Counted from the first letter of the stretch, positions 51,070 to 61,434 are shown. The stretch: 64,000 bases of DNA from Variovorax sp. EL159 (GCF_900100965.1 NZ_FMUJ01000009.1:124001-188000), one strand, 5' to 3'. A program made the numbers and translations. Notes: generated by a model not told the origin, from the sequence alone.

Positions 51070-52650
51070 TCAGGCGACGTGCAGCGGCAGTCGCAAGATC
51101 GCGCGCAGGCCACCGCCCGTGGCGCTCTCGGGCATGCCGGCACTTTCGAGTTCGATCTCCGCGCCATTGCGTCGCGCGTAGCTGCGCGCGATGGTCAGGC
51201 CGAGGCCCGCGCCCTGGGCCGCGCCGGCGGTGCCGGCATCGGGATCGCGATGGAAACGCTCGAACACGCTGTCGCGCCGTTCGGGCGCGATGCCGGGGCC
51301 GCTGTCGCACACCTCGGCCACCGCCTGCGAGCCTTCGCGCCGCACGGTCACGGTGATGTTGCCGCCGCGCGGCGTGTACTTGATGGCGTTGTGCACGAGG
51401 TTCGCGAGCACCTCGTGCAGCTCGGCGGCGTTGGCCATGACGGGCAGCACCGGCGGGTCGTCGGCCTCGCCGGCTTCATCGGTGCCGTCGGCGTCGTCAC
51501 CGGCCATGCCTTCGGTGGCGACGTCGCCGCGCGCATCGACCCAGCCCAGGTCCTGGTCGTTCTCGCGCGCCAGCGGCAGGTACTGCAGCACCACGGCGCG
51601 CGCGATGGCATTGAGGTCGACCACGGCGGGCTCGACGGCGGCGATGGCGTCGTCGGTGGTGGCATGGGCCAGGGCCAGCAGCTGCTCGCTCAGGCGGCGC
51701 GTGCGCGCGAGCTGCGCGACGATGGCGTGCAGCGATTCGCGCATGCGGGCCGGGTCGGTCTCGCGCACCGCGTAGCCGGCCTGGATCGAGAGAATGCTCA
51801 ACGGCGTGCGCAGCTGGTGCGAGGCATCGGCCAGAAACTGCGAATGCTCGGCCACCATGCGCCGGTGACCTTCGATGTGGTGGTTGACCGCATCGACCAG
51901 CGGCACCACTTCCTGCGGCACGCCGCTGGCGTCGAGCGGCTTGAGGTCGTCGCGCGAGCGTTCGCGCAGCGAGCGCCGCAGCCGGTCGAGCGGGCGCAGC
52001 GTCCAGGCCACGCCCAGCCACACGAGGATGGACATCACCAACACCATGCGCGTGTCGCGCAGCAGCTCCTGGCGCAGCGTTTCCGATTGCGCCTGTACGC
52101 GCGGGCCGGTGCCTTCGGCGGCCTGGATCAGCACGCTCCAGGCGGAGCCGGGGTGCACGTTGTCGTACACGGTCTGGCGCAGGGCGGCCACGCGCACCGC
52201 ATGCTTCTCGTACACCGCGTCGTAGAACACCGGCGTGCCATCCGGCGGGCGCTGCGCCGGGCGCGGCAGGCCGGGCACGCCCATGAGCGTGGTCTCGGGT
52301 GCGTTGACGTCGAGCTGCTCGCCCTTGGCGATGCGCTGCACGCCCACGTGCAGGTACTTGTAGCGCAGGTGGGTCGAGTCGAACATCGACTGGATCGAGA
52401 AGGGCTCCTGCACGCGCACGCTGCCGTCGCTGGCCACGACGATGCCGTTGGCCAGCGCCTGCACGGGTTCGAGCAGGCTCTGGTCGTAGGCCACGACCAG
52501 CGCATCGGTGAGCGCGCGGTAGTCGTTCCAGCTGTCGAGTGCCAGCAGCGCGATGATGCCCGGCAGCAGCAGTGCGAGCAGGCGCGCGCGGATGCCGAAG
52601 CGGCGCGGCTCAGTTGTCGGCGGGGGCGTCGTCGGGGAGCGTGGGTCCAT
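51070..52650 (-). CDS. tctE: TctE-type sensor histidine kinase with acidic insert
   Basis: 526 residues. A membrane segment at about 21-40, a periplasmic 2CSK_N domain (about 45-195), a second segment (about 202-218), HAMP, then H278 in LADASHQLRTPLSIL. Between the dimerisation helices and the N box (ANLVHNAIKYTPRGG) lies an Asp/Glu/Gly-rich insert of about 35 residues (around 375-410) not usual in the family. G boxes CDSGPGIAP and GAGLGLTIA follow. Start at 52650 overlaps the regulator gene by 41 bp. The adjacent tctBA genes suggest sensing of di- or tricarboxylates. Confidence 0.92.
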   Translation of the reverse strand: MDPRSPTTPPPTTEPRRFGIRARLLALLLPGIIALLALDSWNDYRALTDALVVAYDQSLLEPVQALANGIVVASDGSVRVQEPFSIQSMFDSTHLRYKYLHVGVQRIAKGEQLDVNAPETTLMGVPGLPRPAQRPPDGTPVFYDAVYEKHAVRVAALRQTVYDNVHPGSAWSVLIQAAEGTGPRVQAQSETLRQELLRDTRMVLVMSILVWLGVAWTLRPLDRLRRSLRERSRDDLKPLDASGVPQEVVPLVDAVNHHIEGHRRMVAEHSQFLADASHQLRTPLSILSIQAGYAVRETDPARMRESLHAIVAQLARTRRLSEQLLALAHATTDDAIAAVEPAVVDLNAIARAVVLQYLPLARENDQDLGWVDARGDVATEGMAGDDADGTDEAGEADDPPVLPVMANAAELHEVLANLVHNAIKYTPRGGNITVTVRREGSQAVAEVCDSGPGIAPERRDSVFERFHRDPDAGTAGAAQGAGLGLTIARSYARRNGAEIELESAGMPESATGGGLRAILRLPLHVA

Positions 52651-53317
52651 CGGCAATGCTCTCGAGCATGTAGCCCAGGCCGCGCACGGTGACGATGCGC
52701 ACATCGCTGTCCGCGAGCTTGCGCCGCAGCCGGTGCAGCACCACCTCGATGGCGTCGGGGCCCGCGGTGCTGTCGTTGGTGAACACCTTGGCAAAAAGCT
52801 GCGACTTGCCGACCGGCGCGCCGCTGCGCATCAGCAGGGCCGTGAGGGCGGCCTGCTCGCGTGGCGTGAGCGACAGCAGCGTGCCGCGCAGCGAGAAGGC
52901 GTGGCTTTCGCTGTCGTACGAGAGCGAGGCGCACTGCAGCCGCGGATGCTGCTTGCCGCGGCTGCGCCGTACCAGTGCCGACAGGCGCGCCTCGAGCTCG
53001 ACCAGCTCAAAGGGCTTGGTGAGGAAATCGTCGGCGCCCAGGTTGAGGCCGCGCACCCGGTCCTGCAGCGCGCCTTGCGCGGTGAGGATCAGCACCGGTG
53101 TGCGGTCGTCCGCATCGCGCATGTCGGCCAGCACGCTCAGGCCGTGCTTGTCGGGCAGGCGCAGGTCGAGCACGATGGCGTCGTACTCGGTACCGGCGAT
53201 GAAGGCTTCGGCGGTGCGCGCGTCGGGCGCGTGATCGGCGACGAAGCCGCTCTGGGTCAGCGCCCGGATCAGCCACGAGGCCATGTCCAGTTCGTCTTCC
53301 ACCAGGAGGATGCGCAT
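52610..53317 (-). CDS. tctD: TctD-type OmpR-family response regulator
   Basis: 235 residues. The receiver has MRILLVEDELDMA, phosphorylated D51 in IVLDLRLPDKHG and Lys in FLTKPFELVE. The DNA-binding winged helix ends VRIVTVRGLGYMLESI, followed by an acidic tail of about 15 residues that overlaps the kinase start. As in Salmonella tctD, it probably activates the neighbouring tctBA genes when carboxylate is present. It lies 26 bp from the trhO stop on the same strand. Confidence 0.92.
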   Translation of the reverse strand: MRILLVEDELDMASWLIRALTQSGFVADHAPDARTAEAFIAGTEYDAIVLDLRLPDKHGLSVLADMRDADDRTPVLILTAQGALQDRVRGLNLGADDFLTKPFELVELEARLSALVRRSRGKQHPRLQCASLSYDSESHAFSLRGTLLSLTPREQAALTALLMRSGAPVGKSQLFAKVFTNDSTAGPDAIEVVLHRLRRKLADSDVRIVTVRGLGYMLESIADGPTLPDDAPADN

Positions 53318-53343
53318 GGGAGGCCCGTGGTTGTCTTGTGGGT

Positions 53344-54129
53344 TTATTGCTTGATGCCGAGGTCCGGGTCTTCGGAGGCCCGTGCGCTGGCGTGTGCCGA
53401 GCGTGCGCTCAGGTCGGGCGCGAGCGCCTCGCGGCCGTCGAATACGAAGCAGTCGCCGTGGTAGTGCGCGCCGCCGACCTGCTCGAAATACTTGAGGATG
53501 CCGCCTTCGAGCTGCAGCACGTGCTCGATGCCTTCCTCGCGCATCAGGATGGCCGCCTTCTCGCAGCGGATGCCGCCGGTGCAGAAGCTCACGACGGTCT
53601 TGCCCTTGAACTCTTCGCGGTGCGCCTTCAGGGCGGGCGGGAATTCGGTGAACTTGGTGATGCGCCAGTCGATTGCGCCGTCGAAGGTGCCTTCATCGAC
53701 CTCGAAGTCGTTGCGGGTGTCGAGCAGGGCGATCTCGCGGCCTTCGTCGTCATGGCCCTGGTCGAGCCAGCGCTTGAGCGTGGGCGCATCCACGCCCGGC
53801 GCCCGGCCGGCGGCGGGCTGGATGGCGGGGTGGTCCATGCGGATGATCTCGCGCTTGAGCTTCACGAGCATGCGCCGGAAGGGCTGCGTGGCGGACCAGC
53901 TTTCCTTGGTTTCGAGGTCGGCAAAGCGCGCGTCGGCACGCAAACGGGCCACGAAGGCGTGGATGGCGTCGGCGGTGCCCGCCAGGAACAGGTTGATGCC
54001 CTCCGGGGCCAGCAGGATGGTGCCCATCAGGCCCAGGGCCTGCGCGCGGGCGCGCAGGTCTTCACGCAGCACGGGGCTGTCGTCTATGCCCACGAATTTG
54101 TAGGCCGCGATATTCAGAATCTCTTGCAC
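53344..54129 (-). CDS. trhO: tRNA uridine(34) hydroxylase TrhO (rhodanese-domain)
   Basis: About 261 residues from the GTG at 54129 ([13 protein letters not shown], the conserved start of the family); another GTG at 54159 would add ten. The N-terminal domain carries [16 protein letters not shown], and the rhodanese domain has the catalytic Cys in [14 protein letters not shown]. TrhO makes 5-hydroxyuridine at tRNA position 34 using oxygen. It is divergent from dnaE, with promoters overlapping in a 61-bp gap, and precedes tctDE on the same strand. Confidence 0.92.
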   Translation of the reverse strand: MQEILNIAAYKFVGIDDSPVLREDLRARAQALGLMGTILLAPEGINLFLAGTADAIHAFVARLRADARFADLETKESWSATQPFRRMLVKLKREIIRMDHPAIQPAAGRAPGVDAPTLKRWLDQGHDDEGREIALLDTRNDFEVDEGTFDGAIDWRITKFTEFPPALKAHREEFKGKTVVSFCTGGIRCEKAAILMREEGIEHVLQLEGGILKYFEQVGGAHYHGDCFVFDGREALAPDLSARSAHASARASEDPDLGIKQ

Positions 54130-54190
54130 GGGGGGCGATTGTAGGGATTGCCAACCCACATCGTGGAGTCGCGCTTTCTACAATGGAAGG

Positions 54191-57100
54191 ATGTTTGTTC
54201 ACCTGCGCCTGCACACCGAATTTTCCGTCGTCGACGGCACCAACCGGATCGACGAAGCCATCAAGGCCGCTGCTGGCGACAAGCAGCCAGCCCTCGCCAT
54301 CACCGACCTGAACAACCTGTTCGGGGCCATCAAGTTCTACAAGCAGGGCCGGGGCAAGGGCGTCAAGCCCGTCATCGGGGCTGAAATCTTCATCGAGGGG
54401 CTGGGCAAGGAGCCGGGCGTGCTCACCCGCATCGTGCTGCTGGTGCAGAACATGGAAGGCTATCTGCACCTGTCCGAGCTGCTGGCGCGGGCTTGGACGC
54501 AGAACGTGGGCCGCGGCCAGTCGCAGGCGGCCTGCAAGCTCGAATGGGTCGAGGAACTGCAGGGCGGGCTGATCGCGCTGTCGGGCGCGCAGGCCGGGCC
54601 ACTGGGCGCGCCGCTGCTGCAAGGCCAGGAAGAACGCGCGGCCGAGCTGGCGCTGCAACTGGCGGGGATGTTTCCGCACCGCTTCTACATCGAACTGCAG
54701 CGCGCCGGCCGACCCGAAGACGAGCCGCACGTCATTGCCGCCGTCAAGCTCGCGGCGCGTCTGAACCTGCCGGTGGTGGCCACGCACCCGGTGCAGTTCG
54801 CGGAACGCCAGGACTACGAGGCGCACGAAGCGCGCGTCTGCATTTCCGAAGGCGAGATCCTGGGCAACCCGCGCCGCGTGCGCAAATTCACCGAAGAGCA
54901 GTACTTCAAGTCGACCGCCGAGATGCGGGCGCTCTTTGCCGACGTGCCGAGTGCGCTGGCCAACACGGTCGAGATCGCCAAGCGCTGCAACCTGACGCTG
55001 GTGCTGGGCAAGCCGCAGCTGCCCGACTTTCCGACGCCCTTCGTCAGCGAAGGCGTGCGCATGCCGATCGACGACTTCTTCCGCCAGGAGTCGTTCGACG
55101 GGCTGGAGGTGCGGCTGAAGCATCTCTACCCCGACCAAGCCAAGCGCGATGCCGAGCGGCCGCGCTATGTGGAGCGGCTGGAGTTCGAGATCAACACGAT
55201 CCTGAACATGGGGTTCCCCGGTTACTTCCTGATCGTGGGCGACTTCATTCAGTGGGCCAAGGCCAACGGCTGCCCGGTGGGCCCGGGCCGGGGCTCGGGT
55301 GCCGGCTCGCTGGTGGCGTATGCGCTGAAGATCACCGACCTCGACCCGCTCGAATACAAGCTGCTGTTCGAACGCTTCCTGAACCCCGAACGCGTCTCGA
55401 TGCCCGACTTCGACATCGACTTCTGCCAGGGCAACCGCGACCGCGTGATCGACTACGTGAAGGACAAGTACGGCCGCAACGCCGTGAGCCAGATCGCCAC
55501 CTTCGGCACGATGGCCGCGCGCGCCGCCATCCGCGACGTGGGCCGCGTGCTGGACATGAGCTACATGTTCTGCGACGGCATCAGCAAGCTGATCCCGAAC
55601 AAGCCGGGCATGTCGGTCACGCTGCAGTACCCACCCGAGAAAAAGATCGAGGGCGACAAGAACAACTACGCCATCGAGATGGAGCCGCAGCTCGCGCAGC
55701 GCATCGAGAAGGAAGAAGAAGTCAAGATGCTGGTCGAGCTCGCACAAAAGCTCGAAGGCATGACGCGAAACATCGGCATGCACGCCGGGGGCGTGCTCAT
55801 TGCGCCGGGCAAGCTCACCGACTTCTGCCCGCTCTACCAGCAGCCCGGCAGCGACTCGGCCGTGAGCCAGTACGACAAGGACGACGTCGAAGCCATCGGC
55901 CTCGTGAAGTTCGACTTCTTGGGCCTTGCAACGCTCACCATCCTGGAGATCGCCAAGGAGTTCATCGTCAAGCGCCACAAGGGCCAGGAGAATTTCGCGT
56001 TCGAGGACATCAAGCTGAACGACGCGGCCACCTACCGGCTGTTCTCCGAAGGCAAGACCGAGGCCGTGTTCCAGTTTGAATCGCGCGGCATGCAGGGCAT
56101 GCTGAAAGACGCGCGGCCGACGCGGCTGGAAGACCTGATCGCACTGAACGCGTTGTACCGTCCAGGCCCGATGGACCTGATTCCCAGCTTCGTGGCGCGC
56201 AAGCACGGCCGCGAAGAAGTGGAGTACCCGCACCCGGCCGTCGCCGAGATGCTCTCCGAGACCTACGGGATCATGGTCTACCAGGAGCAGGTGATGCAGA
56301 CCGCGCAGATCCTGGGCGGCTACTCGCTCGGCGGCGCCGACTTGCTGCGCCGCGCGATGGGCAAGAAGAAGCTCGAGGAGATGGCCGAGCACCGCGAGAA
56401 ATTCCGCGCGGGCGCGCTTTCCACGCACGGCATTCCGCAGGACAAGGCCGACGAAATCTTCGACTTGATGGAGAAGTTCGCGGGCTACGGCTTCAACAAG
56501 TCGCACGCCGCTGCGTACTCGCTGCTGGCGTACCACACGGGCTGGCTCAAGGTCCACTACACGGCCGAGTTCTTCTGCGCGAATATGACCGTGGAAATGG
56601 ACGACACGGACAAGCTCAAGCTGCTGTTCGAGGACGCCCAGAAAAACTTCGGCATCACCTTCGAGCCGCCGGACGTGAACCGCGGCAACTACCGCTTCGA
56701 GCCGGTCACCAACAAGGTGATCCGCTACGGGCTCGGCGCGGTCAAGGGCACGGGCCAGCTCGCGGTCGAGGCCGTGGTGCGGGCGCGCGAAGAGGGCGGG
56801 CCGTTCAAGAGCCTGTACGACTTCTGCGTGCGTATCGACCGCCAGCGCATCAACAAGCGCACGGTCGAAGCGCTCATCAAGGCGGGCGCCTTCGATGCGA
56901 TCCAGCAGAACCGCGCGTCGCTGATCGCTTCGGTCGATCGCGCCTTCGAATTCGCCAACGCCACGGCGGCCAATGCCTCGCAGGCCGACATCTTCGGCGA
57001 CTGCGACCACGGCTCGGCCACCGCCGAGCCCGACCTGGTCGACGCCACGCCCTGGGGCGTGAAGGAGCGCCTGACGCTCGAGAAGACGGCCATCGGCTTC

Positions 57101-57709
57101 TACCTGTCGGGCCACCTGTTCGACGAGGTTTCGCACGAGGTGCGGCGCTTCTGCAAGCGCGAGATTGGCGACCTGCTCGACAGCCGCGACCCGCAGGTGA
57201 TCGCGGGCATCGTGAGCGACTTCCGCGTCATCAACGGCCAGCGCGGCCGCCTTGCGATCTTCAAGCTCGACGACAAGTCGGACGCCATCGACGCCACGGC
57301 CGACGAGGCGCTGATCAACGCCAACCGCAACACATTGAAAGACGACGAGCTGGTCATCGTCAGCGGCCGGCTGCAGCCTGCGCGCGGCGGCTTCGAGGCG
57401 CGCTTCCAGGTGCAGCAGGTGTGGGACCTGGCAACGGCGCGCTGCCGCTTCGGCAAGTTCCTGCGCGTGGCGGTCAACGGCAAGGTGCCCGAGATCGCTC
57501 GGCTGGTGAAAGACTTTCCGCCGCGCACCGAGCAGACCGAAGTGGGCGACCTGGTGCAGGGCCTGCCGGTGCGCCTGTCGATGGCGCGTGGTGGCGCACA
57601 GGTCGAGTTGCAGTTGGGCGAGCGCGCCAAGTTCTTCCCGACCGACGCGGCGCTCGCAAGCTGGACGGCGCAGGCAGAGGCGGGCAAGGCGCTGGTCGTC
57701 TACGAGTAA
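54191..57709 (+). CDS. dnaE: DNA polymerase III alpha subunit
   Basis: 1172 residues, full length for DnaE1. The PHP domain (FVHLRLHTEFSVVDG and ALAITDLNNL) opens the protein. The catalytic core contains GPGRGSGAGSLVAYAL, the two metal-binding Asp in MPDFDIDFCQGN (about 403-407) and the third in VKFDFLGLATL (about 574). Fingers and a helix-hairpin-helix follow, with GYGFNKSHAAAYS, then an OB fold (about 1000-1090) and C-terminal tau-binding region. It is the replicative polymerase of the chromosome. Divergent from trhO. Confidence 0.97.
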   Translation: MFVHLRLHTEFSVVDGTNRIDEAIKAAAGDKQPALAITDLNNLFGAIKFYKQGRGKGVKPVIGAEIFIEGLGKEPGVLTRIVLLVQNMEGYLHLSELLARAWTQNVGRGQSQAACKLEWVEELQGGLIALSGAQAGPLGAPLLQGQEERAAELALQLAGMFPHRFYIELQRAGRPEDEPHVIAAVKLAARLNLPVVATHPVQFAERQDYEAHEARVCISEGEILGNPRRVRKFTEEQYFKSTAEMRALFADVPSALANTVEIAKRCNLTLVLGKPQLPDFPTPFVSEGVRMPIDDFFRQESFDGLEVRLKHLYPDQAKRDAERPRYVERLEFEINTILNMGFPGYFLIVGDFIQWAKANGCPVGPGRGSGAGSLVAYALKITDLDPLEYKLLFERFLNPERVSMPDFDIDFCQGNRDRVIDYVKDKYGRNAVSQIATFGTMAARAAIRDVGRVLDMSYMFCDGISKLIPNKPGMSVTLQYPPEKKIEGDKNNYAIEMEPQLAQRIEKEEEVKMLVELAQKLEGMTRNIGMHAGGVLIAPGKLTDFCPLYQQPGSDSAVSQYDKDDVEAIGLVKFDFLGLATLTILEIAKEFIVKRHKGQENFAFEDIKLNDAATYRLFSEGKTEAVFQFESRGMQGMLKDARPTRLEDLIALNALYRPGPMDLIPSFVARKHGREEVEYPHPAVAEMLSETYGIMVYQEQVMQTAQILGGYSLGGADLLRRAMGKKKLEEMAEHREKFRAGALSTHGIPQDKADEIFDLMEKFAGYGFNKSHAAAYSLLAYHTGWLKVHYTAEFFCANMTVEMDDTDKLKLLFEDAQKNFGITFEPPDVNRGNYRFEPVTNKVIRYGLGAVKGTGQLAVEAVVRAREEGGPFKSLYDFCVRIDRQRINKRTVEALIKAGAFDAIQQNRASLIASVDRAFEFANATAANASQADIFGDCDHGSATAEPDLVDATPWGVKERLTLEKTAIGFYLSGHLFDEVSHEVRRFCKREIGDLLDSRDPQVIAGIVSDFRVINGQRGRLAIFKLDDKSDAIDATADEALINANRNTLKDDELVIVSGRLQPARGGFEARFQVQQVWDLATARCRFGKFLRVAVNGKVPEIARLVKDFPPRTEQTEVGDLVQGLPVRLSMARGGAQVELQLGERAKFFPTDAALASWTAQAEAGKALVVYE

Positions 57710-57804
57710 TGGCCCCGGGCTGACAAGGGTCGTGGAACCATTCGGACGCGTGGGGCGTCCATCTGGTTCTTCACAACCAGGCCGTTCGAGGAGGAACGAT
57801 TGCC

Positions 57805-58179
57805 ATGACCCATGCCCAGAACAAGACCCTGAAGAACGCCGCGCTCGCGCTCGGCATGTCGCTGTCGATGGCGGCCGCCTTCGCGCAGTACGCCGGCCCG
57901 AACACCGTGCCGACCCTGACCGTCAAGCAGCTGCTCGACACCGGCAAGGATGACCAGCACGCCACGCTGCGTGGCTTCATCGTGTCGCACGATGGCGGCG
58001 AGGACTACACCTTTGCCGACGACAGCGGCCGCATGAAGGTGGAGATCGACGCCAAGCATTTCCCGCCGGGCGTGAAGATCGACGACAAGGTGCGCGTCGA
58101 GATTTCCGGCAAGTTCGACAAGAGCCTCGTCGGCAACAAGGTCGAACTCGAGGTCAAGCGCCTGAGCCTGGCGCCCTGA
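57805..58179 (+). CDS. Periplasmic OB-fold protein of the BOF (YgiW/YdeI) family
   Basis: 124 residues. A signal peptide ends near AAFA-Q (about 28). The mature part is one BOF domain: VKQLLDTGKDDQHATLRGFIV, EDYTFADDSGRMKVEID, and DKVRVEISGKFDKSLVGNK VELEV (motif broken for length), as in the E. coli stress-tolerance proteins YgiW and YdeI. It follows dnaE by 95 bp, with its own AGGAGG-like ribosome site. A large hairpin follows the stop. Confidence 0.88.
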   Translation: MTHAQNKTLKNAALALGMSLSMAAAFAQYAGPNTVPTLTVKQLLDTGKDDQHATLRGFIVSHDGGEDYTFADDSGRMKVEIDAKHFPPGVKIDDKVRVEISGKFDKSLVGNKVELEVKRLSLAP

Positions 58180-58189
58180 GCGTCGGCTG

Positions 58190-58229
58190 GCACTGCCGCC
58201 GCTGCCGCATGCGCTGCGGCGGTCAGTGC
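58190..58229. terminator. Long GC hairpin between convergent genes
   Basis: GCACTG-CCGCCGC pairs with GCGGCGG-T-CAGTGC around a 13-base loop. It bridges the end of the BOF gene and the last codons of the convergent transpeptidase gene. No T-run follows, so termination is only presumed. Confidence 0.4.
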
Positions 58230-59953
58230 GACATCGGCGTCACCGCGAGGTCGGGCAGCACGTTCATGATGCGCAGCGTCTGCTGCACCACCTGGCTGAA
58301 CACCGGCGCCGCCACGAGGCCGCCGAAATATTTGCCCGCACTCGGCTCGTCGATCATCACCGCGACGATGATGCGCGGCTTGTCGATGGGCGACATGCCC
58401 GTGTACCAGGCGCGGTACTTGTTGCTCGCGTAGCCCTTACCGACCTGCTTGTGGGCCGTGCCGGTCTTGCCGCCGACCGAGTAGCCCTGGGTCTGCGCGA
58501 GCGGCGCGGTGCCGCCGGGCGCGGCCGCCAGATGCATCATCTGGCGCACTTCGCTGGCGACCGTCGGCGAGAACACCCGCACGCCGGCCGGCTCGGTGCC
58601 GGTGTTCTTCAGCAGGCTCACCGGGATGACTTCGCCGTCATGCGCAAAGGCGGTGTACGCGTGCGCGATCTGGAACAGCGAGGCCGACAGGCCGTAGCCG
58701 TAGGACATGGTGGCCTGCTCGATCGGCCGCCACGACTTCCAGGGCCGCAGCCGCCCGGTCACGGCGCCGGGGAAGGGCGTCTGCGGCTTCTGTCCCAGGC
58801 CCACGGCAGTGAGCGAGTTCCACATCTCCTGCGCCGACATGCGCTGCGAGATCTTGGTGGCGCCGACATTGCTCGACTTCTGGATCACGCCCTCGACCGT
58901 CAGCACGCCGAAGTTCTCGTCGTCGTGGATGGTCGCGCCCGACACGGTGATGCGGCCGGGGTTGGTGTCGATGATGGTCTTGGGCGTCACGCGGCCCAGC
59001 TGCAGCGCGGTGGCGACGGTGATCGGCTTCATGGTCGAGCCGGGCTCGAAGACGTCGGTCATGGCGCGGTTGCGCAGCTGTTCGCCGGTGAGGTTGTGGC
59101 GGTCGTTGGGGTCGTAGCTCGGGTAGTTGGCCATGGCGAGCAGCTCGCCCGTCACGGTGTCGACCACGACCACGCTGCCAGCGCGCGCCTTGTTGGCGAT
59201 CACGGCGTCGCGGATCTTCTCGTAAGCCACGAACTGCACGCGGTCGTCGATGCTCAGCTGGATGTCGTGGCCGTCGGTCGGCGGCACCTGGTCTTCGGTG
59301 TCTTCGACGATGTGGCCCAGCCGGTCTTTCAGCACGTGGCGCGAGCCGGCCTTGCCGGCCAGGTCCTTGTCGAAGGCCAGCTCGATGCCTTCCTGGCCGA
59401 TGTCCTCGACGTTGGTGAAGCCCGCAAGGTGCGCGGCCGCCTCGCCTTCAGGGTATTGGCGCCGGTAGTCGCGGCGCAGGTAGATGCCCTTGATGTTGAG
59501 CGCGGCGACCTGCTTGGCCACCGACTGGTCGACCTGCCGCTTGAGCCAGACGAAGCTCTTGTCTTCGTCCGCCAGCTTCTTGTCGAGCTCTTTCTGCGGC
59601 ATGCCGAGCAGCTTGGCCGCTTCCTTGAGCTTGCCCTGCACGGCGGGGTCGTCACGCTCGATGTCTTCGGGAATGGCCCAGATGCTGGGGGCCGGGATGT
59701 CGGACGCGAGGATCAGCCCGTTGCGGTCGAGGATGCGGCCGCGGTTGGCCGGCAGCTCAAGCGTGCGCTGGTAGCGCACTTCACCCTGGTGCTGGAAGAA
59801 GTCGTTGTTGAAGATCTGTACATAGGCCGCCCGGGCTGCCAGCAGCACGAAGCCGAAGGCGATGCTGGCCACGATGAACTTGCTGCGCCATACGGGCGTC
59901 CTGCTGGCGAGAAGCGGACTGCTGCCGTACCGGATGTGACCGTTGGGGTTCAT
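58223..59953 (-). CDS. ftsI: FtsI/PBP3-type peptidoglycan DD-transpeptidase
   Basis: 576 residues from ATG 59953 (MNPNGHIRYG). A single membrane segment at 24-44, a pedestal domain (RGRILDRNGLILASD), and a transpeptidase domain with S306 in PGSTMKP, SSN at 360-362 and KTG at 496-498. These are the class B PBP signature residues. It crosslinks septal peptidoglycan. It is not beside mraW, ftsL or murE, so it is either a second FtsI or a displaced one. The neighbours on the same strand are tolA-tolR-tolQ, which also act at the septum. Confidence 0.9.
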   Translation of the reverse strand: MNPNGHIRYGSSPLLASRTPVWRSKFIVASIAFGFVLLAARAAYVQIFNNDFFQHQGEVRYQRTLELPANRGRILDRNGLILASDIPAPSIWAIPEDIERDDPAVQGKLKEAAKLLGMPQKELDKKLADEDKSFVWLKRQVDQSVAKQVAALNIKGIYLRRDYRRQYPEGEAAAHLAGFTNVEDIGQEGIELAFDKDLAGKAGSRHVLKDRLGHIVEDTEDQVPPTDGHDIQLSIDDRVQFVAYEKIRDAVIANKARAGSVVVVDTVTGELLAMANYPSYDPNDRHNLTGEQLRNRAMTDVFEPGSTMKPITVATALQLGRVTPKTIIDTNPGRITVSGATIHDDENFGVLTVEGVIQKSSNVGATKISQRMSAQEMWNSLTAVGLGQKPQTPFPGAVTGRLRPWKSWRPIEQATMSYGYGLSASLFQIAHAYTAFAHDGEVIPVSLLKNTGTEPAGVRVFSPTVASEVRQMMHLAAAPGGTAPLAQTQGYSVGGKTGTAHKQVGKGYASNKYRAWYTGMSPIDKPRIIVAVMIDEPSAGKYFGGLVAAPVFSQVVQQTLRIMNVLPDLAVTPMSH

Positions 59954-60059
59954 CTTTTGCGGGCGTGGGGCCCTGCTGTTGTTTTGTTCGCGTGTAGACA
60001 GCGCGACGTTGATCAAGTTCCGGGCGGTTCGTGAAAGCCGCCCGGAACCTGAGCATAAA

Positions 60060-60977
60060 TCAGCGCTTCGGTCGCAGCGAGACGATCAGCGACGGAAAGA
60101 TGCGTCCATCGGTGTCACGCGGCAGCTTGTCGGTCTTGCGCAGGCCGCGTTCCGCCGCGTCGTCCCAGCCCGGCAGGCCGCTCGACTTGCTGAGCTTGAC
60201 GCCGACGATGGTGCCGTCGGGCGCCAGGCTCACTTCGAACTCGGCCGCCGGATTGCCGTTCACGGTGTCGGCATCGGGGAAGGTGATGTTCGGGCGCACC
60301 GCGGCGGCGATGCGTCCGGCGTAGCCGCTCGACGGGCCGGACGAGCGCGTGGCCGTGCCCTTCGAGTCGTCGGAGCCGCTGGCGCCAGCCAGGCCCTGCA
60401 TGCGCTTGAGCATGGCGGCGCGGTCGGCGGCGGCCTGCTTGGCGGCGGCCTCGGCCTTCTTCGCTTCGGCCTGCTTGGCGTCGGCTTCCTGCTGCTTTTT
60501 CTGCTCGGCCAGCTTCTGCTGCTGTTCCTTCTTGCGGTCGGCCTCGTCCTGCGCGCGCTGCTTGGCTTCCAGCTCTTTCTTCTTTTGCTGTTGCTGCTGC
60601 TGTTCGAGCTCGCGCTCTTTCTGTTCCTTCTGCTCCTTGAGCTTCTTCTCGCGCTCCAGGGCGATGTCGGGCGCGCGCGGTGCGGGCGCCGGCTCGGGCT
60701 CCTTGGCGACAGGGGGCGGTGGCGCAGGCGCGGGAGGCGGCGGTGCGGGTGTCGGCACCGGTGCCGGCGGCGCGGACAGACGCGGGGCGGCCTGCTGCAC
60801 CGTGGACGACCACAGCTCGGCATCGACCGCGCCTTCGTCGGGGTCGCTTTTCCAGCGCACGCCCCAGGTCAGCGCCGCGATCAGCAGCGCATGTGCAATA
60901 AGGGCGAGCACCACGGCGCGCGGCGTGCCGCGCTGCGGCGGTGGCGCGAACTCGGGGCGGTCCAGAGCGAGCGACAT
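60060..60977 (-). CDS. tolA: Cell envelope integrity protein TolA
   Basis: 305 residues. A short cytoplasmic start leads to a membrane segment (about 18-36), a Pro/Ala-rich stretch (about 55-95), a long Lys/Glu/Gln/Ala coiled coil (about 95-200, with EREKKLKEQKEQKERELEQ) and a C-terminal beta/alpha domain (IAAAVRPNITF, VNGNPAAEFEVSLAPDG, GLPGWDDAAERGL). This is the TolA layout that links TolQR to the outer membrane. The start is three bases after the tolR stop. No tolB or pal follows. Confidence 0.93.
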   Translation of the reverse strand: MSLALDRPEFAPPPQRGTPRAVVLALIAHALLIAALTWGVRWKSDPDEGAVDAELWSSTVQQAAPRLSAPPAPVPTPAPPPPAPAPPPPVAKEPEPAPAPRAPDIALEREKKLKEQKEQKERELEQQQQQQKKKELEAKQRAQDEADRKKEQQQKLAEQKKQQEADAKQAEAKKAEAAAKQAAADRAAMLKRMQGLAGASGSDDSKGTATRSSGPSSGYAGRIAAAVRPNITFPDADTVNGNPAAEFEVSLAPDGTIVGVKLSKSSGLPGWDDAAERGLRKTDKLPRDTDGRIFPSLIVSLRPKR

Positions 60978-60980
60978 GCC

Positions 60981-61418
<438 letters not shown>

Positions 61419-61434
61419 GCGCTTCTATTCCCGC

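Noticed and set aside
54062-57136. A 1024-residue minus-strand open frame opposite dnaE
   Set aside because: Low-complexity His/Arg/Leu composition without motifs, and the complete dnaE lies on the other strand.
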